Of a DNA stretch of 64,000 nt, positions 33,646 through 43,861 are shown one piece after another. The stretch is from positions 806,001 to 870,000 of the forward strand of contig NZ_JBFRYB010000001.1 in NCBI RefSeq assembly GCF_040892595.1, written 5' to 3'. The translations under genes were made by a program, and so were the position numbers. Position 1 is the first letter of the stretch; each line of letters starts with the position of its first letter. The notes under the pieces are model-generated. The model worked only from the letters and a program-made list of their open reading frames with translations, had not been told where the DNA came from and did not search any database. This DNA comes from Zhongshania sp. R06B22. GTDB lineage: Bacteria; Pseudomonadota; Gammaproteobacteria; Pseudomonadales; Spongiibacteraceae.

Positions 33646-33740
33646 TAATCCTTCAATATAAAAACGGCGGCTGGCCTAGCTATTGGCGATAGCGGTCAAA
33701 ATTTGTACTCAATAAAGTGCGGAATTGATTGAGAATTTTA

Positions 33741-33757
33741 ATGATAATAATTATCAT
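33741..33757. promoter_or_regulatory. Fur box upstream of the ferric iron transport genes
   Basis: A perfect 17-base palindrome, ATGATAATAATTATCAT, fits the Fur consensus (GATAATGATAATCATTATC, with alternating NATA/TATN hexamers). It lies 30 bases before the ATG at 33788, where it would overlap the promoter. Iron-bound Fur should repress both iron-transport genes. Confidence 0.85.
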
Positions 33758-33787
33758 CTACGCCCGAATTTCTTGTAAGAGGCCTCG

Positions 33788-34819
33788 ATGATGCAAAAAA
33801 TTACCCTGATATTTTTGGCAACCTTGGTGCTGCTTGCATGCGGTAGGAGTGAGCCGCCTGAGGCAAAGAGTCCAGAGCTGGTGATATACAGCTCGCGAAT
33901 AGAACAGCTGATTAAACCTATCTTTGATGATTTTACTAAGGAAACCGGTATTGTCATTCGGTACGTCACCGATGAGGCGGGGCCGTTATTGGCGCGCTTA
34001 AAAGCGGAAGGTGAAAACTCCCCGGCCGATATGTTGATTACGGTTGACGCTGGCAACCTCTGGCACGCCGCAGAAATGGGGGTATTGCAGCCGATACACT
34101 CTGAGGTCCTCGCCCAAAATATTCCCCCAGCGCTCCGCGACGAGCAAGGCCGTTGGTATGGCGTGTCAATTCGCGCTCGCACCATCGTCTATGCCACTGA
34201 CCGCGTAAGCCCCGACGATTTGGCCGGCTATGAAGATCTCGCCAGTCCTGAGTGGAGTGGCCGCTTGTGTTTGCGCACGTCTAAGAAAGTCTATAACCAG
34301 TCGCTTGTGGCTAGCATGATCGTTGCCTTGGGCGCAGAAAAAGCCGAGCAAGTGGTTAATGGCTGGGTCAGTAACTTGGCAGTGGCGCCCTTTGCCAATG
34401 ACAATAAAGTGGTTGAGGCCATAGACGCCGGCCAGTGCGATGTTGGCTTGGTAAACACCTATTATCTTGCCAGGATGCTAATTGATAAGCCCGACTTGCC
34501 GATAGGTTTGTTTTGGGCGAATCAGAGTGGCCAGGGCGCGGCTGGCCGCGGTGTGCATGTGAATATTTCGGGCGCGGGTATCACTAAAGCGAGTAAGCAC
34601 AAAGAAAATGCCCAGCGTTTACTAGAGTGGCTGTCTGGTCCCGCAGCGCAATATGATTTTGCGAATTTGAATCAGGAATATCCTGTGAATGATAAAACCG
34701 CAGCTGCTGAGCTTATTGAGCAGTGGGGTAGCTTCCGCGGCGATACTATGCCGCTGAGCGAGGTTGGGCGCTTGCAGGGTGATGCCATCAGATTGATGGA
34801 CAGAGCGGGATATCGCTGA
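33788..34819 (+). CDS. ferric iron ABC transporter substrate-binding lipoprotein (FbpA/FutA type)
   Basis: A 343-residue binding protein. The lipobox LLAC places the lipid on Cys 18. LVIYSSRIEQLIKPIFDDFTK is the opening motif of iron-binding class II periplasmic proteins, GVSIRARTIVYATD follows, and NTYYLARM contains the twin tyrosines that coordinate ferric iron in this family. Ferric iron bound in the periplasm is passed to the permease encoded next. Transcription is probably under Fur through the palindrome at 33741. ATG 33788 and 33791 are both possible starts. Confidence 0.9.
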   Translation: MMQKITLIFLATLVLLACGRSEPPEAKSPELVIYSSRIEQLIKPIFDDFTKETGIVIRYVTDEAGPLLARLKAEGENSPADMLITVDAGNLWHAAEMGVLQPIHSEVLAQNIPPALRDEQGRWYGVSIRARTIVYATDRVSPDDLAGYEDLASPEWSGRLCLRTSKKVYNQSLVASMIVALGAEKAEQVVNGWVSNLAVAPFANDNKVVEAIDAGQCDVGLVNTYYLARMLIDKPDLPIGLFWANQSGQGAAGRGVHVNISGAGITKASKHKENAQRLLEWLSGPAAQYDFANLNQEYPVNDKTAAAELIEQWGSFRGDTMPLSEVGRLQGDAIRLMDRAGYR

Positions 34820-36478
34820 GTGCCAGCTAGCCCTTCGCCGATCGTCTCGCCTTTGCTGAATCCTGCTGCGTCGCGCAGGGCGGCGGTGGGCTGGTGGCTG
34901 TTGCGTCTGATCGGGGTTGCAGCCGTGCTGGGGGTCATGGCCCCCATTTTCGTGGTGGTGTTGAGCTGGAGTTCTGCGCAGACGGAAGTCTGGCAGCATT
35001 TAATTGCCACTCAGTTAGGTAGTCTATTATTTAACACCTTGCTGTTATTGGTGGGCGTAGGGCTGCTAGTGAGCGTGCTGGGTATTGGCTTGGCGTGGTT
35101 CACGGTGATGTGCGACTTTCCCGGCCGAACTTGGTTTGAATGGTTGTTGATGCTGCCCATGGCGGTGCCCGCCTATGTGATGGCCTTTGTGATTTTGGGC
35201 GTGTTTGATTTTGGTGGCCCGTTGCAGAGTTTTTTGCGGCTGCAGTTTGGTCAGCAATACGGCAGCATGGATGTTCGCAACGCAGCCACCGTCATTATTG
35301 TTTTTTCTCTGGTTTTATATCCCTACGTGTATATGTTGGCGCGCACGGCTTTTCTTTCTCAGAGCAGTGATACCACTGAGGCTGCGCGGGTGCTGGGGTG
35401 CAATCCATGGCAGGCATTTTACCGAGTGGCGCTGCCTATGGCGCGCCCGGCTATTGTGGCGGGTGTGAGCCTGGCGATGATGGAAACCCTAGCTGATTTT
35501 GGCACCGTGGCGGTCTTTAATTACGATACTTTTACCACCGCGATTTATAAGTCCTGGTTTGGCTTTTTTAATATTCAAGCGGCGGCGCAGCTGGCGTCTA
35601 TACTGCTTTTATTTGTAGCTTTAACCGTGTTCGCCGAACGCCGCTCACGCGGTGGTCGGCGGTTTGTGCAGGGCGGGCGTTTGCAGCACCGTTATCGCTT
35701 AACAGTGTCGCCAATTAAGGCTTGGACGATGACCGCGATATGTACCTTGGTGCTCGCTATCGCGTTTGTGCTGCCGGTTACACAGCTCATTTTCTGGGCG
35801 GTTGAAGAGGGCGCTGTACAATTAGACACTCGTTTTTTTGAGTTGCTAGAGCACACCGTTTTACTGGCTGGCCTTGCGGCGGCGATTACGGTGTTCTTGG
35901 CCTTGGTGTTGGCGTTTAACCGTCGCCAAACTAAGCGCGGCGGGTTTTTTAGTATGGCCCAGCTTGGTTATGCCTTACCGGGTTCGGTATTGGCGGTAGG
36001 TATTATGCTGTCATTTACTTTTATCGATAACCAGTTATTGATTCCTGCGCAGCGCCTATTGGGGATGTCGCCGGTGCCGCTGTTAGTGGGTTCAATTTTG
36101 ACCTTATTAGCGGCCTATTGGATTCGGTTTCTGGCGGTGGCTAGTGGGCCACTTGAGTCTTCATTGGAGCGGATTCGGCCAAGCCTGCCTGAAGCGGCGC
36201 GCACCTTAGGTGCAAATGGCAGTGAATTGGTTTGGCGTATTTATTTGCCCATGCTTAGGCCCGGTTTACTGACTGCGATGGTCTTGGTTTTTGTCGACGT
36301 AATGAAAGAAATGCCGGCGACCTTATTGCTACGTCCTTATGGTTGGGACACCCTAGCTGTGCGAATTTACGAGATGACCGCGGAGGGGCATTGGCAGCTC
36401 GCAGCACTACCCGCACTTGCTTTAGTGGCGGCGGGATTGCTGCCAGTCATAATCAGTATCCGCCGCAGTGGTCATTGA
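34820..36478 (+). CDS. ferric iron ABC transporter permease (FbpB type)
   Basis: A 552-residue inner-membrane protein built of two homologous permease halves, about 12 helices in all. Each half has the EAA-type cytoplasmic loop: EAARVLGCNPWQAFYRVALP in the first and EAARTLGANGSELVWRIYLP in the second. This double-permease form is typical of iron transporters. It starts with GTG directly after the stop of the binding-protein gene. An ATPase subunit (FbpC) is absent: the next gene is gcvH. It presumably uses an ATPase encoded elsewhere. Confidence 0.9.
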   Translation: MPASPSPIVSPLLNPAASRRAAVGWWLLRLIGVAAVLGVMAPIFVVVLSWSSAQTEVWQHLIATQLGSLLFNTLLLLVGVGLLVSVLGIGLAWFTVMCDFPGRTWFEWLLMLPMAVPAYVMAFVILGVFDFGGPLQSFLRLQFGQQYGSMDVRNAATVIIVFSLVLYPYVYMLARTAFLSQSSDTTEAARVLGCNPWQAFYRVALPMARPAIVAGVSLAMMETLADFGTVAVFNYDTFTTAIYKSWFGFFNIQAAAQLASILLLFVALTVFAERRSRGGRRFVQGGRLQHRYRLTVSPIKAWTMTAICTLVLAIAFVLPVTQLIFWAVEEGAVQLDTRFFELLEHTVLLAGLAAAITVFLALVLAFNRRQTKRGGFFSMAQLGYALPGSVLAVGIMLSFTFIDNQLLIPAQRLLGMSPVPLLVGSILTLLAAYWIRFLAVASGPLESSLERIRPSLPEAARTLGANGSELVWRIYLPMLRPGLLTAMVLVFVDVMKEMPATLLLRPYGWDTLAVRIYEMTAEGHWQLAALPALALVAAGLLPVIISIRRSGH

Positions 36479-36483
36479 ACACT

Positions 36484-36511
36484 TTGTATTTATTGTTAGC
36501 GGCGGTAAAAT
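36484..36511 (+). promoter_or_regulatory. putative sigma-70 promoter of gcvH
   Basis: TTGTAT and TAAAAT separated by 16 bases, 40 bases before the gcvH ATG. The -10 is good, the -35 only partial. Confidence 0.4.
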
Positions 36512-36550
36512 GCGCCTAACTAACATATCGTCATTAGAGGACGGCCTTGA

Positions 36551-36937
36551 ATGAGCAATACCCCCAGCGAACTAAAATACGCCAGCAGCCACGAGTGGGC
36601 GCGCCTCGAATCAGACGGCACCGTTACCGTAGGTATTAGTCACCACGCCCAGAATGCACTTGGTGATGTGGTGTTTATTGAATTGCCCGAGGTGGGTGCA
36701 GAGTATTCCCAGGGTGATGAGGCAGCGGTGGTGGAGTCTGTAAAAGCGGCTTCTGATATTTATGCGCCGGTCTCCGGTGAGATCATCGAAATAAATGAAG
36801 CTTTGGATGAAAGTCCTGAAACAGTGAATGAATATCCTTATAGCGATGGCTGGTTTTTTCGTATGCAGCCGTCTGATCCGACTGAGTTGGATAACTTGCT
36901 TGATGCAGAGGCTTACGACGAGCAATGTGACGAGTAA
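36551..36937 (+). CDS. gcvH: glycine cleavage system H protein
   Basis: The lipoyl carrier of the glycine cleavage complex, shuttling the aminomethyl group among GcvP, GcvT and dihydrolipoyl dehydrogenase. At 128 residues it is of standard length. The lipoylated lysine is in [16 protein letters not shown] (about residue 64), preceded by [12 protein letters not shown]. The other gcv genes are not in the window. No glycine riboswitch precedes it. It ends before a strong two-way terminator. Confidence 0.97.
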   Translation: MSNTPSELKYASSHEWARLESDGTVTVGISHHAQNALGDVVFIELPEVGAEYSQGDEAAVVESVKAASDIYAPVSGEIIEINEALDESPETVNEYPYSDGWFFRMQPSDPTELDNLLDAEAYDEQCDE

Positions 36938-36956
36938 TAAAGCGTCGCTCTGCTTC

Positions 36957-36987
36957 AAAAAAAGCCCGGCAGTGACCGGGCTTTTTT
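36957..36987. terminator. bidirectional terminator between gcvH and the HAD gene
   Basis: AAGCCCGG (36963-) with CCGGGCTT, loop CAGTGA region, flanked by A on the left and T on the right, so it can act on both converging transcripts. Confidence 0.9.
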
Positions 36988-37009
36988 ATGTCCGCCGGTT
37001 TGGAAATAA

Positions 37010-37663
37010 TCAGCGCAGGCTGATAACTGGCCAGCCTGCCGCTACTGCCGCGGCGTTTAAAGTGTCGTCAGGATCTACCGCAACCGCATGATCTACGGCT
37101 TCAAGTAGTGGTAAATCATTGTGAGAATCACTGTAAAAGTAGCTGCCTTCCAGCGAGCGTCCGGTTTCTGCCAGCCAAGCTTGCAGCCGGCTTACTTTGC
37201 CGCTTTTGAAGCAGGGTGTGCCGCTGGGCCTGCCGGTGTAGCGGTTGTCGATAATCTCGCCCTCACTGGCCAGCAGAGTTTCTACCCCTAGCGCGTCTGC
37301 AATGGGGGCAGTCACAAAGCTGTTGGTGGCTGTTATTATCATCAAAAAGTCCCCAGCATCGCGGTGCCGTTGCAGCAGTGCCTCAGCCTTTGGTAGTCGC
37401 AGCGGTGTAATGTATTCAGCCATAAATGTGGCGTGCATCGCGTCTAGTTCGCGGCGGCTGTATTTACTTAGCGGGCTTAAGGCAAAGCGTAAATAGGCGT
37501 CAATATCGAGGCCGCCCTGCTGGTATTGGCGATAGAACTCGTCGTTCTTGGCTTTAAATTCGTCGCTGTCGACAATTCCTTTGGCAACTAAGAATTCTCC
37601 CCATGCGTGATCGCTATCGCCGGCCAATAGGGTATTGTCGAGGTCGAAAATTGCGAGTGCCAT
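37010..37663 (-). CDS. HAD-IB family phosphatase (SerB-like)
   Basis: A 217-residue haloacid-dehalogenase-fold hydrolase. Motif I is FDLDNTLLAGD (nucleophile Asp 7), motif II is IITATNSF, motif III includes the lysine in KSGKVSRL, and motif IV is YSDSHNDLPLLE. This is the HAD-IB group related to phosphoserine phosphatase (TIGR01490), with an alpha-helical cap between motifs I and II. The substrate is unknown. It is divergent from rppH, a pairing shared with Pseudomonas, and converges with gcvH. Confidence 0.9.
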   Translation of the reverse strand: MALAIFDLDNTLLAGDSDHAWGEFLVAKGIVDSDEFKAKNDEFYRQYQQGGLDIDAYLRFALSPLSKYSRRELDAMHATFMAEYITPLRLPKAEALLQRHRDAGDFLMIITATNSFVTAPIADALGVETLLASEGEIIDNRYTGRPSGTPCFKSGKVSRLQAWLAETGRSLEGSYFYSDSHNDLPLLEAVDHAVAVDPDDTLNAAAVAAGWPVISLR

Positions 37664-37821
37664 GTCATTCTCCGAAAGCAGGGGTGTTAAGGCGGCATAG
37701 CATAGCGTTTGATGATCGCTTTTTCATCTTTATGCCGCGTTAAGCCTAGAGTGAATTCCCAGGGTGGGGAAATTGTGGAACAATAGAAAATGGAAATAAA
37801 ATCAAAACAATAGGTGATGCA

Positions 37822-38328
37822 GTGATTGACTCGGATGGATTTCGTCCCAACGTTGGCATCGTACTTGCGAATGAGCAAGGACAGGTGTTGTGGGCGCGCC
37901 GTGTTGGTCAAAGTGCTTGGCAGTTCCCCCAGGGCGGTATTCACGAGGGCGAATCTCCGGAGGCGGCCTTGTATCGCGAGTTGTATGAAGAAGTGGGGCT
38001 GCGTGAAGATGACGTCAGTCTGCTTGCCTGCACCCGTGGTTGGCTGCGCTATCGTCTGCCGCAGCGCTTGATTCGGCGCGACAATAAACCCCTGTGTATT
38101 GGTCAGAAGCAAAAATGGTTTTTGCTGCAAATGAAGGCGGCTGACCATAAAATCAGTTTTAATTGTGGTGATAAGGCAGAGTTTGATCACTGGCAGTGGG
38201 TGAGTTACTGGTACCCGCTGGGCCAAGTCGTCGCTTTTAAGCGTGAGGTCTATCGCCGCGCCATGAAAGAGCTGGCGCCTCGGCATGCGCGGTTGGTGAA
38301 AGACGCTGTGAGTGGTGAGTTGCAATGA
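37822..38328 (+). CDS. rppH: RNA pyrophosphohydrolase
   Basis: RppH removes pyrophosphate from the 5' end of mRNAs, triggering RNase E decay. The 168-residue protein holds a perfect Nudix box, [20 protein letters not shown] followed by VGL, and the family start [14 protein letters not shown]. It begins with GTG 37822. It overlaps ptsP by four bases (ATGA), an arrangement conserved in gammaproteobacteria and a sign of coupled translation. Confidence 0.96.
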   Translation: MIDSDGFRPNVGIVLANEQGQVLWARRVGQSAWQFPQGGIHEGESPEAALYRELYEEVGLREDDVSLLACTRGWLRYRLPQRLIRRDNKPLCIGQKQKWFLLQMKAADHKISFNCGDKAEFDHWQWVSYWYPLGQVVAFKREVYRRAMKELAPRHARLVKDAVSGELQ

Positions 38329-40592
38329 TGCTAGAAGCACTGCGGAGTATTGTTCAAGCGGTTAACGCGGCAGACAACCTGCAGGCGGCGCTGGACATTA
38401 TTGTTAGCCGCATCGCTGAGGTAATGGGCACAGAGGTGTGCACAGTCTATTTGCGTGACCCAGATTCCGGGCGTCTTACCTTTATGGCGAATCAGGGCTT
38501 GAATCCTGATCTTATTGGTAAGGTCAGTCTTGGTCCAGACGAGGGTTTGGTAGGGCAGGTCGCGCGTCGCGAAGAGCCGGTCAACCTTGATCACGCCGAA
38601 AAACACCCTAATTTCTTATATTTGCCAGGCATTGGCGAGGAGCAATACCACTCCTTTTTGGGCGCGCCGATTATTCATCAGCGTGCGGTGATGGGTGTTC
38701 TGGTAGTGCAGCAAAAAGATAGCCGGCGTTTTGATGAAGACGAAGAGGCCTTCTTGGTCACAATGTCGGCGCAGTTGGCGGGTGTTATCGCCCATGCCCG
38801 TGCTACCGGTTCCATTTCTACTGCGCAGAATGCGGTTGGCGCCACGGCGTCATTTAAGGGTATTGCCGGCGCGACGGGGGTGGCGATTGGTCGCGCGGTA
38901 ATTATTGCTCCCGTTGCCGAATTGCATTCTGTGCCGCGTCGGCAGAGCGATGATCCTGCGCTCGAATTGAAGTCGTTTCACGCCGCCTTAGATGCGGTGC
39001 GCTCTGATATTCTCGCCCTGAGTGAAAAATTAGTCACCCTGCTACCTGTTGAAGAGCACGCTCTGTTTGATGTGTATTTACGCATTATTGACGATGGCAC
39101 TTGGGCGGCTGAAGTGGTGAGTAAAATTGACGAGGGTGAGTGGGCTCAGGGTGCCTTGAGTCAGGTCATGTCTAGTCATATTCGCACCTTTGAAATGATG
39201 GAAGATGCCTATTTCAAAGAGCGCGCCACAGATATAAAAGATTTGGGGCGGCGAGTGTTGGCATATTTGCAAACTACCGACGTGGAGCCCTCAGAATATC
39301 CCGAAAGAACGATATTGGTTGGCCAAGAATTGACCGCCTCTATGCTTGGCGAAGTGCCCCGTGAAAAATTAGTGGGTATGGTTTCGGTCAAGGGCTCGAG
39401 CAACTCCCACGTCGCTATTTTGGCGCGGGCAATGGGTATTCCCACCGTAATGGGGGCCAGTGATTTACCGTATACCCAAATTGAACACGCCAATCTGATT
39501 GTAGATGGCTACTCGGGTTATGTGCATTACAACCCCTCCGCCGAACTCTACGAGCATTTCCGTTCAGTGTCAGAGGAGGACGAGGTCCTTACCCAAGGCC
39601 TTGAGGCCTTGCGCGATCTGCCGAGTGAAACTCTAGATGGCCATCGCATGCCGCTGTGGGTAAACACCGGATTAATGGCGGATGTGGCGCGGTCTCTGGA
39701 TCGCGGCGCCGAGGGTGTTGGCTTATACCGCACCGAAATTCCGTTTTTGCTGCGTGAGCGCTTCCCCAGTGAAGAGGAGCAGCGGGCTATTTATCGCGAG
39801 CAATTGATTGCCTTTGCGCCGCTGCCGGTGACGATGCGCACCCTGGACATTGGCGGTGACAAGGCGCTGCCTTATTTTCCGATTGAAGAGGAAAACCCCT
39901 TTTTAGGCTGGCGCGGAATTCGGGTGACTCTTGACCATCCGGAAATATTTCTGGTCCAGGTCAGGGCAATGCTCAAGGCTAGTGAAGGTTTGAATAATCT
40001 GCGCATTATGCTGCCAATGATAAGTAATGTGCAGGAAGTTGATGAGGCGCTTGATTTGGTGCGGCGCGCCTACGATGAGTTGGTTGAAGACGGTTGGGAT
40101 ATCACCCTGCCGCCTATAGGGGTAATGGTCGAGGTGCCGGCGGCGGTTTATCAGGCCCGGCAATTGGCGCGGCGGGTTGATTTTCTGTCAGTGGGCTCAA
40201 ACGATTTAACCCAGTATTTACTGGCGGTCGATCGTAATAACACCCGGGTTGCGGATTTGTATCATGCTTATCATCCCGCGGTGCTGAACAGTTTGCTGCA
40301 GGTGGTAGATGCGGCCCACGCAGAGGGTAAGCCGGTGGGAATTTGCGGCGAGCTTGCGGGTGACCCGGCTGCCGTTTTGCTCTTGATGGCGATGGGTTAT
40401 GACATGCTGTCTATGAATGACAATAGTCTGCTCAGGGTTAAGGCGGTTATTCGCAGCTGCAGATTTGATGAGCTGCAGGGCTTGTTAGATAGCACAATGC
40501 AGGTCGATACCGCGGATGAAGTTAAGTCGCTGCTGCGCAAGGTAATGATTGATATTGGTATGGAGCGCCTGCTGCAGCCAATTGGCGCCTGA
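38325..40592 (+). CDS. ptsP: phosphoenolpyruvate-protein phosphotransferase, nitrogen PTS enzyme I
   Basis: EI-Ntr takes phosphate from PEP and passes it to NPr and EIIA-Ntr, a regulatory relay for nitrogen, potassium and envelope functions. Of 755 residues, about 15-160 are a GAF domain ([18 protein letters not shown]), which in the family senses glutamine and 2-oxoglutarate. The HPr-binding region and the phosphohistidine segment [15 protein letters not shown] follow (His near residue 357), then the PEP-binding barrel ([26 protein letters not shown] and the catalytic Cys in GICGELAG). ptsO and ptsN are not in the window. Confidence 0.95.
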   Translation: MMLEALRSIVQAVNAADNLQAALDIIVSRIAEVMGTEVCTVYLRDPDSGRLTFMANQGLNPDLIGKVSLGPDEGLVGQVARREEPVNLDHAEKHPNFLYLPGIGEEQYHSFLGAPIIHQRAVMGVLVVQQKDSRRFDEDEEAFLVTMSAQLAGVIAHARATGSISTAQNAVGATASFKGIAGATGVAIGRAVIIAPVAELHSVPRRQSDDPALELKSFHAALDAVRSDILALSEKLVTLLPVEEHALFDVYLRIIDDGTWAAEVVSKIDEGEWAQGALSQVMSSHIRTFEMMEDAYFKERATDIKDLGRRVLAYLQTTDVEPSEYPERTILVGQELTASMLGEVPREKLVGMVSVKGSSNSHVAILARAMGIPTVMGASDLPYTQIEHANLIVDGYSGYVHYNPSAELYEHFRSVSEEDEVLTQGLEALRDLPSETLDGHRMPLWVNTGLMADVARSLDRGAEGVGLYRTEIPFLLRERFPSEEEQRAIYREQLIAFAPLPVTMRTLDIGGDKALPYFPIEEENPFLGWRGIRVTLDHPEIFLVQVRAMLKASEGLNNLRIMLPMISNVQEVDEALDLVRRAYDELVEDGWDITLPPIGVMVEVPAAVYQARQLARRVDFLSVGSNDLTQYLLAVDRNNTRVADLYHAYHPAVLNSLLQVVDAAHAEGKPVGICGELAGDPAAVLLLMAMGYDMLSMNDNSLLRVKAVIRSCRFDELQGLLDSTMQVDTADEVKSLLRKVMIDIGMERLLQPIGA

Positions 40593-40594
40593 AT

Positions 40595-41341
40595 TCAGGC
40601 GCCTGAATGCACCCTAAAGCTAAAGTGTTGCAGTGCTTCTTGTTGGGATTCGCTGCTAGCATAGTGCTTTTCCCAGAAGTCCCATTGGCCGTTTTTATGG
40701 GTGCGTACAATACTGCTTGAGCGTGTGCCATAGCCTTCCAAACTGATAAACCTGCAAGAAAGCGCCCGATTTATATCGTTGTCGGCGTCTATTGTCGGGG
40801 TCGCATCACGCAGCATATTCAATAACTCTGCATGGCTAGCATTCTCCGCCATGGCGCTAGTCATATCGGCGCCGCCTTTTTTAGTCTTAGCGTTTTCGGC
40901 ACTCAGTGGAATATTGCCGATGGCATGATTTCCTGGGCTCAGTACTTGCCATCCGGCTTGGATATTATTGGTGTAAAAAAGCGTCTCGCCGTCACTGGCG
41001 ATAAAGTTAAAGGGACGGAACTCAGTTTTTTGAGACTCTAACTGGTCGGCAAATTGACGGCTTGTCTGCGAGCTAAGCAGGAAGTCCTTTACTAAATTGC
41101 CGCGACTGCGGTCGCCGTTCGATGTGATCTCGCGCAGATTGGTAACCGCGGCAAACCGGCCCTTGCGACTGACACCCAGCCAGCTGCCGCCGCACTCTAA
41201 GTCTCGGCCTGCCAAAATGTCTGGGTGCTCTGCCCAAAAGTCTGCCGCGAGGGTGGGGCGCTTAAAAAACTCGTCGCGATTAGCGGCGATAGTTAGGGGG
41301 TAGTCCGGGTCTGTCTGCCAGCTTAATAATATCAGGCACAT
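40595..41341 (-). CDS. NRDE (TANGO2) family protein
   Basis: A 248-residue protein beginning MCLILLSW, with the name-giving ANRDEFF at residues 19-25 and GGSWLGVSRKGRFAAVTNLRE. The N-terminal Cys 2 followed by the NRDE motif is shared with NTN-hydrolase-like folds. Members include human TANGO2, implicated in heme or acyl-CoA handling; the bacterial role is unsettled. It is convergent with ptsP (two bases apart) and divergent from the TauE-type gene. Confidence 0.9.
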   Translation of the reverse strand: MCLILLSWQTDPDYPLTIAANRDEFFKRPTLAADFWAEHPDILAGRDLECGGSWLGVSRKGRFAAVTNLREITSNGDRSRGNLVKDFLLSSQTSRQFADQLESQKTEFRPFNFIASDGETLFYTNNIQAGWQVLSPGNHAIGNIPLSAENAKTKKGGADMTSAMAENASHAELLNMLRDATPTIDADNDINRALSCRFISLEGYGTRSSSIVRTHKNGQWDFWEKHYASSESQQEALQHFSFRVHSGA

Positions 41342-41409
41342 GAGTCCATTCGCTGTTGTTTGGAGAGTTTGGCCGTCATAATAGCAGCTTTGCTAGAGAC
41401 TTCAGCGGC

Positions 41410-42201
41410 ATGATTCTATTGGTTTATTTAGCCGTTGGCGCATTTGCAGGCCTGTCTGCAGGTTTGTTTGGAGTGGGTGGCGGGCTGGTCATCGTGCCGG
41501 CATTGGTCGCCTGCTTTGGTTTTTTGGCTGTGGCACCAGAAGTGGCAATGCAACTGGCGATAGGTACCTCGCTTGCAACCATTGTTGTGACTTCGCTGAG
41601 CTCGGTGCGCGCCCACCACCAGCTAAACAATATTGATTGGTCGTGTTGGCGGATATTGGCGCCAGGTATTGCGGTGGGGGTTGTCTGCGGCGTTGCGACC
41701 GCGGCACTGCTGCCCGGACAAGTATTGAAGCTTGCCTTTGGCGTGTTTAGTCTAATTATTGCTGCCTATATGGCGTTTGGTGCTGTGCCCATCGCCTCGC
41801 GGCAGCTCCCGAAAAAGCTCGGCTTAAGGTCTGTAGGGCTAGTTATTGGTTATTTTTCGGCGATGTTCGGAATTGGTGGCGGTTCTTTAACAGTGCCGTA
41901 TTTGACGTGGTGTAATGTGCGCATGCAAGCGGCGGTGGCGACGTCGGCGGCTTGTGGGCTGCCTATTGCAGTCGTTGGGTCAGCGAGTAATATGGTCGCC
42001 GGTTTTGGGCATCAAGATTTACCTGCCTACAGTTTTGGTTTTATATATTTACCTGCATTTGTTGGTATCGCGCTGTTGAGCGTGCCGTGTGCAAAGTTGG
42101 GCGCTCATTGGGCGCAGCGGCTTTCGGCGAAGCGTTTGAAACAATGTTTTGCGATGTTTTTACTGGTGGTGGGTTGTCAGTTTATTTGGGGAGCGCTTTA
42201 A
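41410..42201 (+). CDS. TauE/SafE-family membrane permease
   Basis: A 263-residue protein with about eight membrane helices and the two-repeat pattern: AGLSAGLFGVGGGLVIVPAL in the first half and GYFSAMFGIGGGSLTVPYL in the second. The frame is open from 41356, but ATG 41410 begins the first helix directly (MILLVYLAVGAFAG) and suits the family length better. The substrate is unknown; sulfite, sulfonate and thiosulfate transport are known for relatives. It precedes lgt by three bases and is likely in one transcript with lgt, thyA and folA, the same order I recall from Pseudomonas. Confidence 0.85.
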   Translation: MILLVYLAVGAFAGLSAGLFGVGGGLVIVPALVACFGFLAVAPEVAMQLAIGTSLATIVVTSLSSVRAHHQLNNIDWSCWRILAPGIAVGVVCGVATAALLPGQVLKLAFGVFSLIIAAYMAFGAVPIASRQLPKKLGLRSVGLVIGYFSAMFGIGGGSLTVPYLTWCNVRMQAAVATSAACGLPIAVVGSASNMVAGFGHQDLPAYSFGFIYLPAFVGIALLSVPCAKLGAHWAQRLSAKRLKQCFAMFLLVVGCQFIWGAL

Positions 42202-42204
42202 GGC

Positions 42205-43005
42205 ATGTTGATACATCCGGATTTTGATCCAGTGGCGGTGCAAATCGGGCCGCTGGCGATACATTGGTATGGCCTGATGTATTTGGCTGGTTTTGCGGCG
42301 GCATGGTTTATTGCTAAAAGCCGAACTACGCAGCCTTGGAGTCCCTTGAACGAGGCCCAAGTTGAGGATCTGATTTTTTATAGCGCCGTGGGTGTCATCG
42401 TTGGTGGTCGCTGCGGCTATGTTCTTTTTTATAATTTTCCCCAGTTTTTACAAGATCCGCTGTGGCTGTTTCGGGTCTGGGAAGGCGGTATGGCCTTCCA
42501 CGGAGGTTTACTCGGCGTTGTAGTCGCGGTGGCTTTATACGCGCGTCGCATTAAGGTGCCGGTCTCTGCCTTATGGGATTTTATCGCGCCGCTGGCACCG
42601 ATTGGCTTGGGTTTGGGGCGTATCGGTAATTTTATTGGTCAGGAGTTGTGGGGCCGGCCCACCGATAAGCCTTGGGGTATGTTATTCCCCAAAGACGCGC
42701 TGCAATTGCCGAGACATCCGTCCCAGCTTTACCAGTTCGCGCTTGAAGGTGTGGTGTTATTTATTATTATATTTTGGTTTACCCGCAAGCAGCGACCTCC
42801 CTACGCTGCGGGTTCTTTGTTTTTATTGTGTTACGGATGCTTTCGCTTTTTAGTGGAATTTGTTCGTGAACCGGATTCTCATATTGGCATTGATTCGCTG
42901 GGTTGGATGACTCGCGGGCAGGAGTTGTCGCTACCGATGATTTTGATTGGTGGTGGCTTGTTGATTTGGACTTACTCGCGCTCAGTCGCTAAGGGTGGGA
43001 AATAA
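42205..43005 (+). CDS. lgt: prolipoprotein diacylglyceryl transferase
   Basis: Lgt transfers diacylglycerol from phosphatidylglycerol to the lipobox cysteine of prelipoproteins, an essential step in the inner membrane. The 266-residue protein has seven membrane helices, the HGGLLG motif, the signature [19 protein letters not shown], and the conserved arginine in FVREPD near helix six. In E. coli the signature reads N-G where this has G-Q, a tolerable change. Clients in this window include the TSP3-repeat lipoprotein and the iron-binding protein. One base separates it from thyA. Confidence 0.95.
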   Translation: MLIHPDFDPVAVQIGPLAIHWYGLMYLAGFAAAWFIAKSRTTQPWSPLNEAQVEDLIFYSAVGVIVGGRCGYVLFYNFPQFLQDPLWLFRVWEGGMAFHGGLLGVVVAVALYARRIKVPVSALWDFIAPLAPIGLGLGRIGNFIGQELWGRPTDKPWGMLFPKDALQLPRHPSQLYQFALEGVVLFIIIFWFTRKQRPPYAAGSLFLLCYGCFRFLVEFVREPDSHIGIDSLGWMTRGQELSLPMILIGGGLLIWTYSRSVAKGGK

Positions 43006-43006
43006 T

Positions 43007-43846
43007 ATGCAGCAGTATTTAGATTTGTTGCGCGATGTGCGAGATAACGGCACTGATAAAGGAGATCGTACCGGGGTTGGCACGCGCTCAGTGTTTGGTC
43101 GCCAGCTGCGGTTTGATTTGCGCAGCGGTTTCCCGCTGCTGACGACCAAGAAAGTGCATTTGCGCAGTATTATTAATGAGCTGATTTGGTTCCTAGAAGG
43201 CAGCTGTGACAATAATTGGCTGCTTGAGCGCGGTGTTACGATTTGGAACGAGTGGGCTTTGGAGGATGGCGATCTCGGGCCAATTTATGGAAAACAATGG
43301 CGTAGCTGGGCTTGTCCAGATGGCTCGACTATTGATCAGATAAGTGACGTGGTGGATATGATACGTCGCAAGCCAGATTCTCGTCGCCTGCTGGTGAATG
43401 CCTGGAATCCGGCAGATTTGCCTGATGAGTCGCTGAGCCCACAAGAAAACGCGCGGCGTGGCAAAGCGGCGCTGCCGCCGTGTCACACCCTGTTCCAGTT
43501 TTATGTTGCTGAAGGTCGCCTGTCTTGTCAGCTCTATCAGCGCAGCGCCGATCTGTTCCTGGGAGTGCCGTTTAATATCGCCAGTTATGCACTGCTCACG
43601 CATATGATTGCCCAGCAATGCGATTTAGAGGTGGGGGACTTTGTTCACACCTTCGGCGATTGCCACCTATATCAAAATCACCTCACTGAGGAGATCGTTG
43701 AAACACAGTTGCGCCGACAGCCCCGGGCACTGCCGAAGTTAGTCATCAAACGGCGTCCCGCGTCGATTTTTGATTACACGGCTGACGATTTTGAGTTTGA
43801 GGGTTACGATCCATACCCGGGGATAAAAGCCCCTATAGCCATATAA
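43007..43846 (+). CDS. thyA: thymidylate synthase
   Basis: ThyA methylates dUMP to dTMP using 5,10-methylene-THF. The start ATG 43007 ([11 protein letters not shown]) is one base past the lgt stop with GGGTGGGAAA upstream, giving 279 residues, slightly longer than E. coli (264) because of an insertion before the active site ([16 protein letters not shown]). The catalytic cysteine is in [12 protein letters not shown], with [17 protein letters not shown] binding dUMP. folA follows 15 bases later and regenerates the THF consumed. Confidence 0.97.
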   Translation: MQQYLDLLRDVRDNGTDKGDRTGVGTRSVFGRQLRFDLRSGFPLLTTKKVHLRSIINELIWFLEGSCDNNWLLERGVTIWNEWALEDGDLGPIYGKQWRSWACPDGSTIDQISDVVDMIRRKPDSRRLLVNAWNPADLPDESLSPQENARRGKAALPPCHTLFQFYVAEGRLSCQLYQRSADLFLGVPFNIASYALLTHMIAQQCDLEVGDFVHTFGDCHLYQNHLTEEIVETQLRRQPRALPKLVIKRRPASIFDYTADDFEFEGYDPYPGIKAPIAI

Positions 43847-43861
43847 AAGCGAGGAAACTTA

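Noticed and set aside
36479..36550. Glycine riboswitch before gcvH
   Set aside because: Only 72 bases separate the permease gene and gcvH, too little for the aptamer, and its conserved loops are absent.
37687..38340. 217-codon open frame on the minus strand
   Set aside because: It lies fully antisense to rppH, whose Nudix box and conserved overlap with ptsP show which strand is coding.
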